Positions 25,605-34,961 of a stretch of DNA of 64,000 nucleotides are shown in pieces. Source of the stretch: Micromonospora cremea (lineage in GTDB: Bacteria; Actinomycetota; Actinomycetes; Mycobacteriales; Micromonosporaceae). Under the pieces are notes generated by a model. That model saw nothing but the letters and a program-made list of their open reading frames with translations, was not told where the DNA came from and did no database searches. The number at the start of each line of letters is the position of its first letter. Position 1 is the first letter of the stretch. A program made the position numbers and the translations under genes. Location: contig NZ_FSQT01000002.1 of assembly GCF_900143515.1 (NCBI RefSeq), positions 1,799,501 through 1,863,500 of the forward strand. Direction: 5' to 3'.

Positions 25605-28205
25605 GTGATGGAGCTGCTGGAGCGCACGGAAGCGCTCGCCACCCTGGACAGGCTGCTGGCCTTCCCCGGCGGCGCGATCGCGCTCGTCGCAGGCGAGGCG
25701 GGTGCCGGCAAGTCCGTCCTGGTCAGCAGGTTCGCGGCGACGGCCGCGCCCCGCGCCCGGGTGCTCTGGGGCAGCTGTGACCCGCTGCTGACGCCGCGGG
25801 CACTCGGCCCACTGCACGACATCGCCCGTCAGGTCCGCGGCGTACTCGCGGAGCGACTGACCGCGCTGCACGCGGCGGCGGAGGCCGAACGCCGCGGCGC
25901 GGTGTTCGACGCGCTGCTCGACGAGCTCACCGACCCCCGGCCCGGGCGCCCGACGGTGATGGTGGTGGAGGACGCGCACTGGGCGGACGGGGCGACTCTG
26001 GACCTGATCGCGTACCTGGGGCGACGGCTGGCACGCCACCCGGCGCTGCTGGTGCTCACCCTGCGCGACGACGAGGTCGGGGCGGAGCATCCGCTGCACG
26101 GTGTGCTCGCCGGCCTGCCCCGGCCGCTGGTCCACCGGCTGCCGCTGCCCGCCCTGTCCACGGACGCCGTCGCGGCGTTGGCCCGCCGCGCCGGCCGCGC
26201 CCCGGCCGGGTTGTACCAGGTCACCGGGGGTAACCCGCTGCTGGTCACCGAGGTGCTGGCCGCGACCGGTCCGGGTGTGCCGCCGACCGTACGCGACCTG
26301 GTGCTGGCCCGGCTGGCCGCGCTGTCGCCGCCAGCGCGGGAGGTCGCCGCCCAGGTCTCGGTGGTGCCGTCCCGGGCCGAGCCGTACCTGCTGGACGATC
26401 ACCCGCCGGCCGCCGTGCAGGAGTGCCTGGACCGGGGCGTGCTGGTGCCGGCGGGCAACGCGGTGGCCTTCCGGCACGAACTGCTGGGCCGGGCGGTGCG
26501 GGAGTCACTGTCTCCGGTGCGCCGGGCCGCACTGCACGCCGCCGTGCTGGCCCGGCTCACCCCGCGGGCCGACGTCGACGCCGCCCGGCTGGTGCACCAC
26601 GCGCACCACGCCGACGATCCCACGGCGGTGCTGCGCTGGGCGCCCGTGGCGGCACTGCGCGCGAGCCGGGCGGGTGCGCACCGGCAGGCGGCCGACCACT
26701 ACACCGTCGCGCTCCCGCACGCCGCGAATCTGCCGCCGGCACGCCGTGCCGACCTGCTGGAGGCGTACGCGACCGCCGCCTATCTCGCCGGGCTGGGCGC
26801 GCAGGCGCTCGCCGCGTGGCGGGACGCGCTGGCCCTGCGGGAGGCCGAGGGCGATCCGCTGCGCATCGGCAACAACCTGCGGTGGGTGTCCCGGCTCTGC
26901 TGGTGGACCGGGGACAGCACGGCAGCCCGGGCGGCGGGCACCCGCGCGGTCCAGGTGCTGGAGTCCGCGCCCCCCGGCGTGCAGTTGGCCATGGCGTACA
27001 GCAACATGTCGCAGCTGCTCATGCTCGGCGACGACAACGACCGGGCCATCGACTGGGGTGGCCGGGCCCGGGAGCTGGCCCGGCGGCTCGGCGACGTGGA
27101 GACCGAGGCCCACGCCCTGGTCAACGTCGGCTCGGCGCGCCTTCAGCGCGGCGATGTCGCCGGGGTCATCGAACTCGAACGTGGGCACGCGCTGGCCGCC
27201 GCCCACCACCTCGACGACCACGCGGCCCGCGCGCTGGTCAATCTCGCCACCATGTCGGTGGACTGGCACCGGTTGGCGCCGGCCGCCGAGGCGCTCGACC
27301 GCGCGCTGCGCTTCACCACCATTCGGGACCTCGACGGGTACTCCCGCCATCTGCTCGGCTACCGGGCCCGGCTGCGGCTGGCCACCGGGGACTGGTCCGG
27401 CGCCCGCGCCGACGCCGAGCAGGCGTTGACCGGCACCGAGCAGCCCGGAGGGAGTCTGGCCCCGGCGCTGGTCACGCTGAGCCGGCTCGACGCCCGGTGC
27501 GGCGGCACGGCCGGGCCACCACACCTGGACAGCGCTACCCGCTGGGCCGTGCAGAGCCAGGAACTCCAGTTCGTCGTGCCGGTGGCCGCGGCCCTGGCGG
27601 AACGGCACTGGCTGGCCGGCGAGCCGACACGAACAGTCGCCGAGCTGCGCCGCGCCCATCGGCTCGCGGTCGAGGCGGGCCAACCGTGGTTCGCCGGCGA
27701 GCTGGCGTACTGGCTGTGGCGGGCCGGGGAGCCGGTCGGGGACACCGGCACGCTGGCGTCGCCGTACCGGCGGCTGATCGAGGGCGACTGGGCCGGTGCG
27801 GCCGAGGAGTGGCGCCAGCTCGGCTGCCCGTACACCCGGGCGGAGGCGCTGGCCTGCGGCGACGACGCCGCGGCCGGCGAAGCGCTGCGGATCCTGGCCG
27901 GGCTGGGTGCGGTCGCCGTGGCCCGGCGGGTCCGGGCCGAGCTGCGCGGACGCGGGACAGCCCGGGTACCACGGGGGCCGCGCCCGGCGACGGCCGCACA
28001 CCCGGCGGGCCTGACCGCCCGGCAGCGGGAGGTGCTCGCGCTGCTGGCCGAGGGGCTGAGCAACGCCGAGATCGCGGCCCGGCTCTCGCTCTCCACCCGG
28101 ACCGTCGGTCACCACGTGTCGGCGGTGCTGGACAAACTCGCGGTGCCCAGCCGAGGTCAGGCGGTCGCGGCGGCCCGCCGGCGGGGCCTGGTGCCCCCAA
28201 CATAG
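25605..28205 (+). CDS. LAL-type LuxR family transcriptional regulator
   Basis: An 866-residue regulator of the large ATP-binding LuxR (LAL) class. It starts with an ATPase domain (Walker A AGEAGAGKSVLVSRF near 25-39, Walker B TVMVVEDAHWADGATLDL), continues with a long helical TPR-like region (repeated pairs such as NMSQLLMLGDDNDRAI and LVNVGSARLQRGDVAG) and ends in a LuxR helix-turn-helix (LTARQREVLALLAEGLSNAE, then TRTVGHHVSAVLDKL). Such proteins activate carbohydrate or secondary-metabolite genes, but there is no biosynthetic cluster here. The only co-oriented close neighbour is the methyltransferase 74 bp downstream, a candidate target. The inducing ligand is unknown. Confidence 0.93.
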   Translation: MMELLERTEALATLDRLLAFPGGAIALVAGEAGAGKSVLVSRFAATAAPRARVLWGSCDPLLTPRALGPLHDIARQVRGVLAERLTALHAAAEAERRGAVFDALLDELTDPRPGRPTVMVVEDAHWADGATLDLIAYLGRRLARHPALLVLTLRDDEVGAEHPLHGVLAGLPRPLVHRLPLPALSTDAVAALARRAGRAPAGLYQVTGGNPLLVTEVLAATGPGVPPTVRDLVLARLAALSPPAREVAAQVSVVPSRAEPYLLDDHPPAAVQECLDRGVLVPAGNAVAFRHELLGRAVRESLSPVRRAALHAAVLARLTPRADVDAARLVHHAHHADDPTAVLRWAPVAALRASRAGAHRQAADHYTVALPHAANLPPARRADLLEAYATAAYLAGLGAQALAAWRDALALREAEGDPLRIGNNLRWVSRLCWWTGDSTAARAAGTRAVQVLESAPPGVQLAMAYSNMSQLLMLGDDNDRAIDWGGRARELARRLGDVETEAHALVNVGSARLQRGDVAGVIELERGHALAAAHHLDDHAARALVNLATMSVDWHRLAPAAEALDRALRFTTIRDLDGYSRHLLGYRARLRLATGDWSGARADAEQALTGTEQPGGSLAPALVTLSRLDARCGGTAGPPHLDSATRWAVQSQELQFVVPVAAALAERHWLAGEPTRTVAELRRAHRLAVEAGQPWFAGELAYWLWRAGEPVGDTGTLASPYRRLIEGDWAGAAEEWRQLGCPYTRAEALACGDDAAAGEALRILAGLGAVAVARRVRAELRGRGTARVPRGPRPATAAHPAGLTARQREVLALLAEGLSNAEIAARLSLSTRTVGHHVSAVLDKLAVPSRGQAVAAARRRGLVPPT

Positions 28206-28279
28206 GTGTTTCTGCCGATCCCCCTGGGCAGCGCGGCACCTAGCGTCGGTGGCACAACGATCCGTCCGAGGGGGGCAAC

Positions 28280-29104
28280 ATGACCACCGCACTCGATCTC
28301 AACGCCGTGAAGGCACGCCAGCAGGTGACCTGGGCCAGCGGCGACTACGGCGCGGTCGCCGCACTCATCCACCCGATCGCCGAGTGGCTGGTGGCGGCGG
28401 CCGACCTGCCGGCTGGCGCCCGGGTGCTGGACGTGGCGACCGGCACCGGCAACGCCGCCATCGCCGCCGCGCGCTGCGGCTGCGTGGTGACCGGCGTCGA
28501 CTACGTACCCGAACTCCTGGAGCGCGGCCACGCCCGGGCGGCGGCGGAGCGGCTGCCGGTCACCTTCGTGACCGGCGACGCGGAGCGGCTGGCGTACCCC
28601 GACGGTTCCTTCGACGCGGTGCTCTCCGTCGTCGGCGTGATGTTCGCGCCGGACCAGGAACGGGCCGCGGCGGAGCTGGTCCGGGTCTGCCGACCCGGCG
28701 GCACGGTGGCGTTGGCGTCGTGGACGCCCCAGGGGTTCATCGGCGACCTGTTCCGCACGGTCGGGCGGCACGTGCCGCCGCCGGCCGGGCTACGCCCGCC
28801 GGTCCAGTGGGGCGACGAGGGCCGGCTCCGCGAGCTGCTGGGCGGGTCCGTGGGCGAACTGCGGGCGATACGCCGTGAGTTCGTCTTCCGGTTCCGCACT
28901 CCGGAGGAGTTCGCCGACTTCTTCCGGGCCAACTACGGCCCGACGCTAAAGGCGTTCGAGGCGCTGCCCGAGGAGCGACGACCGCAACTGCACGCCGACC
29001 TGATCGAGCTGGCCCGGACGAACAACCGCGCCAGCGACGGCACGGTACGGATCCCGGCGGAGTACCTGGAGGTGGTGGCGCAGCGGACGCCCGAGCCGGC
29101 ATGA
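28280..29104 (+). CDS. class I SAM-dependent methyltransferase
   Basis: A 274-residue methyltransferase with the Rossmann-type SAM site: motif I VLDVATGTGNAAIAAA, acidic VTGVDYVPELLERG at the end of strand 2, VTGDAERLAYPDGSFD and the post-motif VCRPGGTVALASWTPQG. The C-terminal part (FVFRFRTPEEFADFFRANYG) is typical of small-molecule methyltransferases of the UbiE/COQ5-like superfamily; the substrate cannot be told. The ATG follows GAGGGGGG. It stands 74 bp after the LAL regulator and may be its target or be cotranscribed. Confidence 0.9.
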   Translation: MTTALDLNAVKARQQVTWASGDYGAVAALIHPIAEWLVAAADLPAGARVLDVATGTGNAAIAAARCGCVVTGVDYVPELLERGHARAAAERLPVTFVTGDAERLAYPDGSFDAVLSVVGVMFAPDQERAAAELVRVCRPGGTVALASWTPQGFIGDLFRTVGRHVPPPAGLRPPVQWGDEGRLRELLGGSVGELRAIRREFVFRFRTPEEFADFFRANYGPTLKAFEALPEERRPQLHADLIELARTNNRASDGTVRIPAEYLEVVAQRTPEPA

Positions 29105-29129
29105 CCCGGGGAGCGCACCGGGCGTGGCG

Positions 29130-29603
29130 TCAGTCCTGCCGTTCGGTGCGCTCGATCTCGGCGAACGCGGCGGCCAGGTAGCCGTCGAGCGGCCGGCCGG
29201 CGGCCGACACCAGGTCGGCGACGAGCAGCGGGGCGTGCCGGGCGATCGCCTCCGGGCCCGGCGGGTTGTCGTCGTCGCCCGGGTCGTACACACCGAGCGC
29301 CCCGGCGAGCAGCACCAGCACCACGTGCGGGTCGATCTCCGGAAGCCAGCCGGCGGCCGAGCGAACGCAGGTCTCCAGCACCTGGCGGACGTCGTTGCCG
29401 TCCAGCCCGTCCGGATGTGTCTCCTCCATCAGCAGCCGGACCGCCGCGCCGAGCACCAAGCCGGACCGGTCGGCACCGGTGAGCCGCTCCACGGCCGCCG
29501 CGTACGCCGTGGGGTCGCGCTGCTGTGCGGCGGCGACGGCCTCGCCGGCGGCGACGGCGATCTCACGGGCCGGTGCGGGTAGATGTCGCCAGGTCACGCT
29601 CAC
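29130..29603 (-). CDS. hypothetical protein, mostly helical
   Basis: A 157-residue soluble, acidic protein made largely of amphipathic helices (VTWRHLPAPAREIAVAAGEA, AVERLTGADRSGLVLGAAV, DVRQVLETCVRSAAGW, LVADLVSAAGRPLDGYLAA). No known motif or family is recognised. I chose the GTG at 29603: CATGCT lies six bases before it, a layout shared with other leaderless genes here, and frames further upstream are Arg/Pro-rich and unlikely to be coding. It converges on the methyltransferase gene with 25 bp between stops. Confidence 0.65.
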   Translation of the reverse strand: MSVTWRHLPAPAREIAVAAGEAVAAAQQRDPTAYAAAVERLTGADRSGLVLGAAVRLLMEETHPDGLDGNDVRQVLETCVRSAAGWLPEIDPHVVLVLLAGALGVYDPGDDDNPPGPEAIARHAPLLVADLVSAAGRPLDGYLAAAFAEIERTERQD

Positions 29604-29749
29604 CGGGCCAGCATGGCAGAGCGCACCGACAGCCGGCGCGCGCACCGACCGGGCGGGACGGGCCGCGTCGTGGGATCCGTCACGGACCGGCGACGGGCGC
29701 GCGGGGGCCGCGGTAATCGGGTCGCCAATCGTCACACCCGGCGAAGAGA

Positions 29750-31042
29750 ATGCCGGACATGCTGCGTCGCTCCCTCCCCCGCCGTTCGGAAGCTCGCCGG
29801 CTCCTCATCGGCACCCTGCTGTCGGCGATCGGGCGCGGGCTGACCCTGCCGTTCCTGTTCATCTACCTGACCGACGTGCGCGGGCTCACCGACACCCGCG
29901 CCGGCCTGGTGATCGGCTGGTACGGCGCGGTCACCCTGGCACTGTCGCCGCTGGGCGGGACGCTGATCGACCGGTTCGGCGCCCGCCGGGTCGTGGTCCC
30001 GTGCCTGCTGATCGAGGCGGTGGGCACCGGCTCGCTGGCGCTGGTCCACTCGACCGATTCGGCCCTGCTGGTGATGACGGTGGTCGCCATCGGCAGCTCG
30101 GCGATCTGGTCCGGGCAGAACACGATCCTCGCCTCGCTCACCGACGACGACGAGCGGCAGCGCGTCTTCGGGCTGAACTTCGCCCTGCTCAACCTCGGCA
30201 TCGGTATCGGCGGCATGACCTCCGGCGCGATCATCGACACGGCCCGACCCGCCACGTTCCAGGTGATCTACCTGCTGGACGCGGTCAGCTACCTGATGCC
30301 GGCGCTGATCCTGCTCACCCTGCCGGGCGTCGGCCACCGGCTCGGCCAGCGTCGGTCCGGCGACGAGCCGTCGCCCGGCGGCTACCTGACCGTGCTCCGC
30401 GACCGCCCGTTCCGCCGGCTGGTGATCTTCGGCCTGGTCCTCACCACCTGCGGGTACGCCCAGATCGAGGTGGGCTTCGCCGCGTACGCCGTGCGGGTCG
30501 CCGAGGTCAACCCCCGGGTGGTGGCCTGGGCGCTCGCGGCCAACACCGTGATGATCGTGCTCGCCCAGCTGCTGGTGATCCGCCGGATCGAGGGGCGGAG
30601 CCGCACCGGTGCGCTCGCGGTGGTCGGCGCCGTGTTCGCCACCGCCTGGTTGGTCCTCGGCGCGGCTGGCCTGGTCAGCACCGAAAGCGCCCTGGTGGCC
30701 GCCCTGTGCGTGGTGGCCTGCTCGGCGATCTTCGGCTTCGGCGAGACGATGCTGTCGCCGGTAATGCCGGCGCTGACCAACGCCCTGGCCACCGACGAAC
30801 TGCGCGGCCGGTACAACGCGATGAGTTCGATGATCTTCGGAGTCAGTGGCGTGATCGGTCCGGTGACGGCCGGCCCGCTCATCGGCGCGGCCAACGGCAT
30901 GGTCTGGGTGGCCGTCGTGGTCGGCGGCTGCCTGGTCGCCTCGCTCGTGGCGCTCTCCCTGCGCCGGCTGCTCACCGCCGAGCAGGACGGTCGGGTGACG
31001 ACCGGCTCGACCTCCCCCGAGCCGGCACCCGCCCACGCCTGA
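29750..31042 (+). CDS. major facilitator superfamily transporter
   Basis: A 430-residue, 12-span MFS protein. The first half has LLIGTLLSAIGRGLTLPFLF and the loop 2-3 motif GGTLIDRFGARRVVVP (G-x-L-x-D-R-x-G-x-R-R); the second half begins after a cytoplasmic loop (GHRLGQRRSGDEPSPGG). The family exports drugs or small metabolites by proton antiport, but no substrate can be assigned. A second ATG at 29759 has a better distance from GAAGAG and is an equally good start. A 14-bp hairpin lies downstream before the convergent nucleotidase gene. Confidence 0.9.
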   Translation: MPDMLRRSLPRRSEARRLLIGTLLSAIGRGLTLPFLFIYLTDVRGLTDTRAGLVIGWYGAVTLALSPLGGTLIDRFGARRVVVPCLLIEAVGTGSLALVHSTDSALLVMTVVAIGSSAIWSGQNTILASLTDDDERQRVFGLNFALLNLGIGIGGMTSGAIIDTARPATFQVIYLLDAVSYLMPALILLTLPGVGHRLGQRRSGDEPSPGGYLTVLRDRPFRRLVIFGLVLTTCGYAQIEVGFAAYAVRVAEVNPRVVAWALAANTVMIVLAQLLVIRRIEGRSRTGALAVVGAVFATAWLVLGAAGLVSTESALVAALCVVACSAIFGFGETMLSPVMPALTNALATDELRGRYNAMSSMIFGVSGVIGPVTAGPLIGAANGMVWVAVVVGGCLVASLVALSLRRLLTAEQDGRVTTGSTSPEPAPAHA

Positions 31043-31233
31043 GCCCGGCCGGTCCGGCCCGGCCCGGCAAGACCTTGCTCGATCCTGGATCCAGTGGCAT
31101 CGACGACAAGGGGCACAGAGGCCACTACTTCCATGTTCGAGTGTGATCATGGGACGTCGCCGGAGCAGCGCGCCCGGCCGGGTGGCGCGTGGTGTTGGCA
31201 TCCCGCCGGTGGCGCGGCGTTTGCTGGGACGGG

Positions 31234-31265
31234 TCGGGCCCCGGAGCGGGTGCTCCGGGGCCCGA
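31234..31265. terminator. bidirectional terminator, perfect 14-bp stem
   Basis: TCGGGCCCCGGAGC and its complement around GGGT, between the convergent MFS and nucleotidase genes. Confidence 0.85.
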
Positions 31266-31283
31266 TCGTCGCGGGGTCGTCCG

Positions 31284-33011
31284 TCAGGCGGCGGGGACCT
31301 CGGCGGTGGTGCGGATCCGGTCCAGCGCCGGAGCGGAGACCGGCGACTGCGCCGTCAGGTACGCCACGAACGCGTCCAGGTCGATCATGCCGGTGACCAG
31401 GTTCGTGCCCGCGGTGAGCGCGCTGAACCCGTCGCCGCCGCCGGCCAGGAAGTTGTTCACCGTGATCCGGTAGGTGGCGGCGGGGTCAACGGCGGTGCCG
31501 CCGATGGTGAGGCTGCCCGGGACCACGCGGGTGCCGGCGCACGGGTTGGCCGCGGTCGCGGTGGTGCCGTTCAGGTCGACCACGTAGCGCAGGGTCGAGG
31601 ACGGGTAGAGCGTCCGCCCGGTGACGAACTGCTGCTCCAGTACGCAGTAGAGCTGCGCGCCGGTCAGGTCGAGCGTCACCAGGTTGTTGGCGAACGGCTG
31701 CACCGTGAACGCCTCCCCGTAGGTGACGGGTCCGGCGTCCAGGCCGGCCCGGACCCCGCCCGGGTTCATGAGAGCGGCGACGGCGTTTTGCTCGTCGTCG
31801 GTGGCGGCCAGCTGAGCGTCCGCGATCAGGTTGCCCAGCGGCGACTCGCCGCACGAGTTCGGCACCTGGGGCGAGCAGGTGGCGAGCAGGTTCTCCTGGG
31901 TCGTCCCGATCGCGGTGGTGGTCACGCCGACCTGGCGGTCGGCGACCGGGCCGAGCACGGTCTTGTAGCGGTCGATCAGCTCGGTCTGCTTCGGGTCCTT
32001 CGCCACGTCGCGGCTGACCACGACGTTGTTCGCGGCGGCGGAGAGCACGTCCCCGCTCCGACGGTCGATCTTGAGGTCGATGTCGGTGACCAGGCGACCG
32101 AACGAGCTGGCGCTGGTGACCAGCTTGCCGTTGATGTCGCAGTTGTACGCCTGGTGGGTGTGCCCGCTGACCACCACGTCGATCGACGGGTCCATCCGGT
32201 TGGCGATGTCCACGATGGGGCCGGTCATGCCGACGCAGTCGTTGATGCCGCCGGTCGCGGCCTGGGCGCCACCCTCGTGCAGCAGCACGACGATCGTCTC
32301 CACGCCCTTGGCGCGCAGCTCGCGGGCGTACCGGTTGGCGGTGAGCGCCTCGTCGGCGAAGGTGAGCCCGGCGACGCCCTGCTGGCTGACGATCTGCGGG
32401 GTGCCCTCCAGGGTCATCCCGATGAAGCCGACCTTGACGCCCTGCACCTTGTGGATCGCGTACGGCGCCATCAGCGGCTTGCCGGTCGCGGTCGTGAAGG
32501 CGTTCGCGGACAGGTACTGGAAGCTGGCGCCCCGGTACGGGGTGCCGTCGGCGCAGCCGTCCACCGGGTGGCAGCCGCCGTTCTGGATCCGCAGCAGCTC
32601 GGCGGCGCCCTCGTCGAACTCGTGGTTGCCGACGCTGGCGTAGTCCAGGCCGGCCATGCTCAGTGCTTCGATGGTCGGCTCGTCGTGGAACGCCGCGGAG
32701 AGCAGCGGGGACGCGCCGATCAGGTCGCCGGCGGCGACCGTGATGGTGTTCTGCTTCTTGGCGGCGGCGCGCAGCTCGGCCAGGTGGGTCGCCAGGAACT
32801 CGACGCCGCCCGCGGCCTGCCCGGCGATGGTGCCGCTGGTCCCGGTCGGCGGTTCGAGGTTGCCGTGGAAGTCGTTGAGGGCCAGCAGGGTGACGTCGAC
32901 CGGCTTCGGTCCCGCCTCTGCCTGCTCGGGAGTGGTGGCGACCGCGCCGAACGCGGCCAGCGCGAGTGCGGTCAGGCCGACGGCGGCCCGACGCATCCCG
33001 GGGATGGACAT
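31284..33011 (-). CDS. secreted 5'-nucleotidase / 2',3'-cyclic phosphodiesterase (UshA family)
   Basis: The 575-residue protein has a Sec signal peptide (RRAAVGLTALALAAFGAVAT, cleavage likely after EQAEA). The N-terminal metallophosphatase domain has LALNDFHGNLEP, AAGDLIGASPL, GNHEFDEG, LHEGG and VVSGHTHQAYNC, which bind two metals. The C-terminal nucleotide-binding domain has GGVRAGL and NNFLAGGGDGFSAL. Such enzymes dephosphorylate extracellular nucleotides for purine and phosphate salvage. A few Cys pairs in the middle domain fit an exported protein. The ATG at 33011 follows GAGGAG, while the longer open frame upstream looks non-coding. Confidence 0.93.
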   Translation of the reverse strand: MSIPGMRRAAVGLTALALAAFGAVATTPEQAEAGPKPVDVTLLALNDFHGNLEPPTGTSGTIAGQAAGGVEFLATHLAELRAAAKKQNTITVAAGDLIGASPLLSAAFHDEPTIEALSMAGLDYASVGNHEFDEGAAELLRIQNGGCHPVDGCADGTPYRGASFQYLSANAFTTATGKPLMAPYAIHKVQGVKVGFIGMTLEGTPQIVSQQGVAGLTFADEALTANRYARELRAKGVETIVVLLHEGGAQAATGGINDCVGMTGPIVDIANRMDPSIDVVVSGHTHQAYNCDINGKLVTSASSFGRLVTDIDLKIDRRSGDVLSAAANNVVVSRDVAKDPKQTELIDRYKTVLGPVADRQVGVTTTAIGTTQENLLATCSPQVPNSCGESPLGNLIADAQLAATDDEQNAVAALMNPGGVRAGLDAGPVTYGEAFTVQPFANNLVTLDLTGAQLYCVLEQQFVTGRTLYPSSTLRYVVDLNGTTATAANPCAGTRVVPGSLTIGGTAVDPAATYRITVNNFLAGGGDGFSALTAGTNLVTGMIDLDAFVAYLTAQSPVSAPALDRIRTTAEVPAA

Positions 33012-33308
33012 GGAACTCCTCGTGAGAATCGGCGTGTGCGGTGCCCGGACTGTGGGTCGACCGGGCCGCCGACCGACGCCGTCGGAAGGGTCGATCGCGG
33101 ATGCCGGCGGTTGGGATCGCCGCCCGCCCGGACAGCCTCTCATTCAGACGCCCACCGGTCGACCCGGGCAGCACATCAGAGCTGCGGATACACCGGACGG
33201 CCCGGGGGCGGCGGCCGATCGGGCCGACCTGACCGTCGGTTGACGGCAGTCCGACGGACATGGTCGGACGAGTGGTCCAGAAAGGACGCGATCAGCGTGC
33301 CGCGGCGG

Positions 33309-33974
33309 TCAGCCGGCGGCGAGCGCCTCCGTGACCAGCGCCACGACGGCGTCGGGCGGCCAGCCGTCCGCGACCCCGGGGCGCTGCGCCAGGTAGCCGG
33401 CGATCCGTTCGGCCGGCCAGCCGTGCGACTCGTGCAGCCCTCGGGCGATCATGCCGAGGTAGACCGGCGCCGGCGGCCGGCAGCGCACGGCGGACGCCGG
33501 CTCCGGCGCGGTGAAGGTGAGCATCGGGGCCTCCGCGCGGTGGCCCGGGCAGACCAGCGTCTCGTAACGCCCCGGGCCGAGCGTGGCCCGTCCGTCGGCG
33601 ACGGCCGCGTCGATCGCCGCGCCGGTCGCCGCGATCAGGTCGGCGTGACCTGCTGGTCGGTACATCTCCTGCGCCGCGATGTCGGTGAACTGTTCGAGGG
33701 TGACCAGGTAGGCGCGGGCAGCGGCGACGCCCGGCAGCTGCGGGTCGTAGAACGCCATCCCGCCGGTCCAGGCGCCGGACTCGCCAGCGAAGTAGATGCC
33801 GCCGGGCAGCGACACCGGCACCGACCGGCTCGGTGGACGGCGGTCCCGGCAGCCCGGGTAGGTTCGCCGCCCACCGGGCGGGCAGCCGCCGCCGATGTAC
33901 CACGCCAGCCGGGCGGCGCGCATGTTCGAGCCGTACGCGACGTACCAGACCAGCCGCTCCTCGGTGTCGGCCAC
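33309..33974 (-). CDS. gamma-glutamylcyclotransferase-like protein
   Basis: A 221-residue protein that starts with VWYVAYGSNMRAARLAWYI, the phosphate-binding-like YGSN loop of the gamma-glutamylcyclotransferase (GGCT/AIG2) fold, and continues with GGIYFAGESGAWTGGMAFYD, ARAYLVTLEQFTDIAAQEMY and YETLVCPGHRAEAPMLTFT. The family releases 5-oxoproline from gamma-glutamyl amines, though many members are uncharacterised. The start is either the GTG at 33974 or the one at 34001, which would overlap the upstream phosphodiesterase gene by 13 bp; RNA evidence would decide. It is probably cotranscribed with that gene. Confidence 0.8.
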   Translation of the reverse strand: MADTEERLVWYVAYGSNMRAARLAWYIGGGCPPGGRRTYPGCRDRRPPSRSVPVSLPGGIYFAGESGAWTGGMAFYDPQLPGVAAARAYLVTLEQFTDIAAQEMYRPAGHADLIAATGAAIDAAVADGRATLGPGRYETLVCPGHRAEAPMLTFTAPEPASAVRCRPPAPVYLGMIARGLHESHGWPAERIAGYLAQRPGVADGWPPDAVVALVTEALAAG

Positions 33975-33988
33975 GACGGGCGGCGTCC

Positions 33989-34768
33989 TCAGAAGCCGCA
34001 CGTCTGGCCGGCGGAGTGGCTGACCTGCGCCGTGTGCGTCACGCAGCCGCCCGGCTCGACCGCGTGCAGCAGGAAGGCCGTCGGCTCGGCGACCCAGCCG
34101 ATCAGCTCGTCGGCGCTCATGGTGAGCGTGCTCTGTCGCCAGGTGCTGGGCGCCACGGTGAGCACGGTGCCGGCGTACCCCGTGGCGACCGGGCGGTGCA
34201 GGTGCCCGGCGGCGACCCGCACGACGTGCCGGTGCCGGCCGATCACCTCGGCCAGCGCGTCGCCGTCGGCGAGCCGGATGGCGTCGGCCGCCGGGATGCC
34301 GACCGCGACCGGCGGGTGGTGCAGGCAGACCACCGCGGGCACCTCGGGCCGCCCGGCCAGCACGCCGTCGAGCCAGCCGAGCTGCTCCTCGCCGAGCTGG
34401 CCGCCGTCGCTGCCGGGGATGAGCGAATCGAGCACCACGACGGTCGCCGCCTCATGGACGACGTGGTAGTAGGCGGAGAACCCGCCGCCGAGCCAGGGCG
34501 TACCGCCGAAGGCGTCGAGCAGGGACTCCCGGTCGTCGTGATTGCCGGCGACCAGGTGCACCGGCAGCGGGAACCGGCCGATCAGCTCGCGCAGCGCGGC
34601 GTACTCGTCGGGCCGGCCATGGTCGACCAGGTCCCCGGTGATCACCACGCAGTCCGGTCGGGGCCGCAGCGCCAGCACCCGGCCGAGCGCGCGGTGCAGC
34701 CCGGCGGCCGGCTCGGCGGCGAGTATGCCGGTGGTCAAATGGGGGTCACTGAGCTGGGCGATGAGCAT
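33989..34768 (-). CDS. calcineurin-like phosphodiesterase (CpdA/GpdQ type)
   Basis: A 259-residue metallophosphodiesterase with the full set of ligands: AQLSDPHLT, VVITGDLVDHG, VAGNHDDRESL, VCLHHPPV and VAAGHLHRPVAT. This arrangement is that of the CpdA/GpdQ group, which hydrolyses 3',5'-cAMP or glycerophosphodiesters. A cyclic-nucleotide role is attractive because a diguanylate cyclase is divergently transcribed next to it and a class III cyclase is in the window, but that is inference. The ATG at 34768 follows GGAGG. A 33-bp conserved element lies 79 bp upstream. Confidence 0.87.
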   Translation of the reverse strand: MLIAQLSDPHLTTGILAAEPAAGLHRALGRVLALRPRPDCVVITGDLVDHGRPDEYAALRELIGRFPLPVHLVAGNHDDRESLLDAFGGTPWLGGGFSAYYHVVHEAATVVVLDSLIPGSDGGQLGEEQLGWLDGVLAGRPEVPAVVCLHHPPVAVGIPAADAIRLADGDALAEVIGRHRHVVRVAAGHLHRPVATGYAGTVLTVAPSTWRQSTLTMSADELIGWVAEPTAFLLHAVEPGGCVTHTAQVSHSAGQTCGF

Positions 34769-34846
34769 GGGCTCGCCTCCTCGGTGCCGGAAGCTCCACG
34801 CTATCGCCGGCCGACGCCGTCCGGGGACCGCGTCGCCCACAGGCTG

Positions 34847-34879
34847 CGTCCACAGGCTGTGGATGGCACATGTGTACGA
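34847..34879. promoter_or_regulatory. 33-bp conserved element, copy A (TCCACAG-CTGTGGA plus GTACACATGT)
   Basis: The element combines a near-palindrome TCCACAG-N-CTGTGGA with a second half containing ACATGTGTACGA. The same 33 bases occur inverted at 61139-61171 with only three differences. Here it lies in the divergent region between the phosphodiesterase gene (minus) and the GGDEF gene (plus). Confidence 0.7.
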
Positions 34880-34961
34880 AGCCCGGCCGACCCCGAGCGG
34901 CCGTGAGTACGCTTGATCGTGCGGCTTGGCGCCGGCCGGCCCCTCCCCTACCTGGAACGAC

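Noticed and set aside
31143..34469. A 1,108-codon open frame on the plus strand
   Set aside because: It runs through three minus-strand genes with catalytic motifs and has only biased composition.
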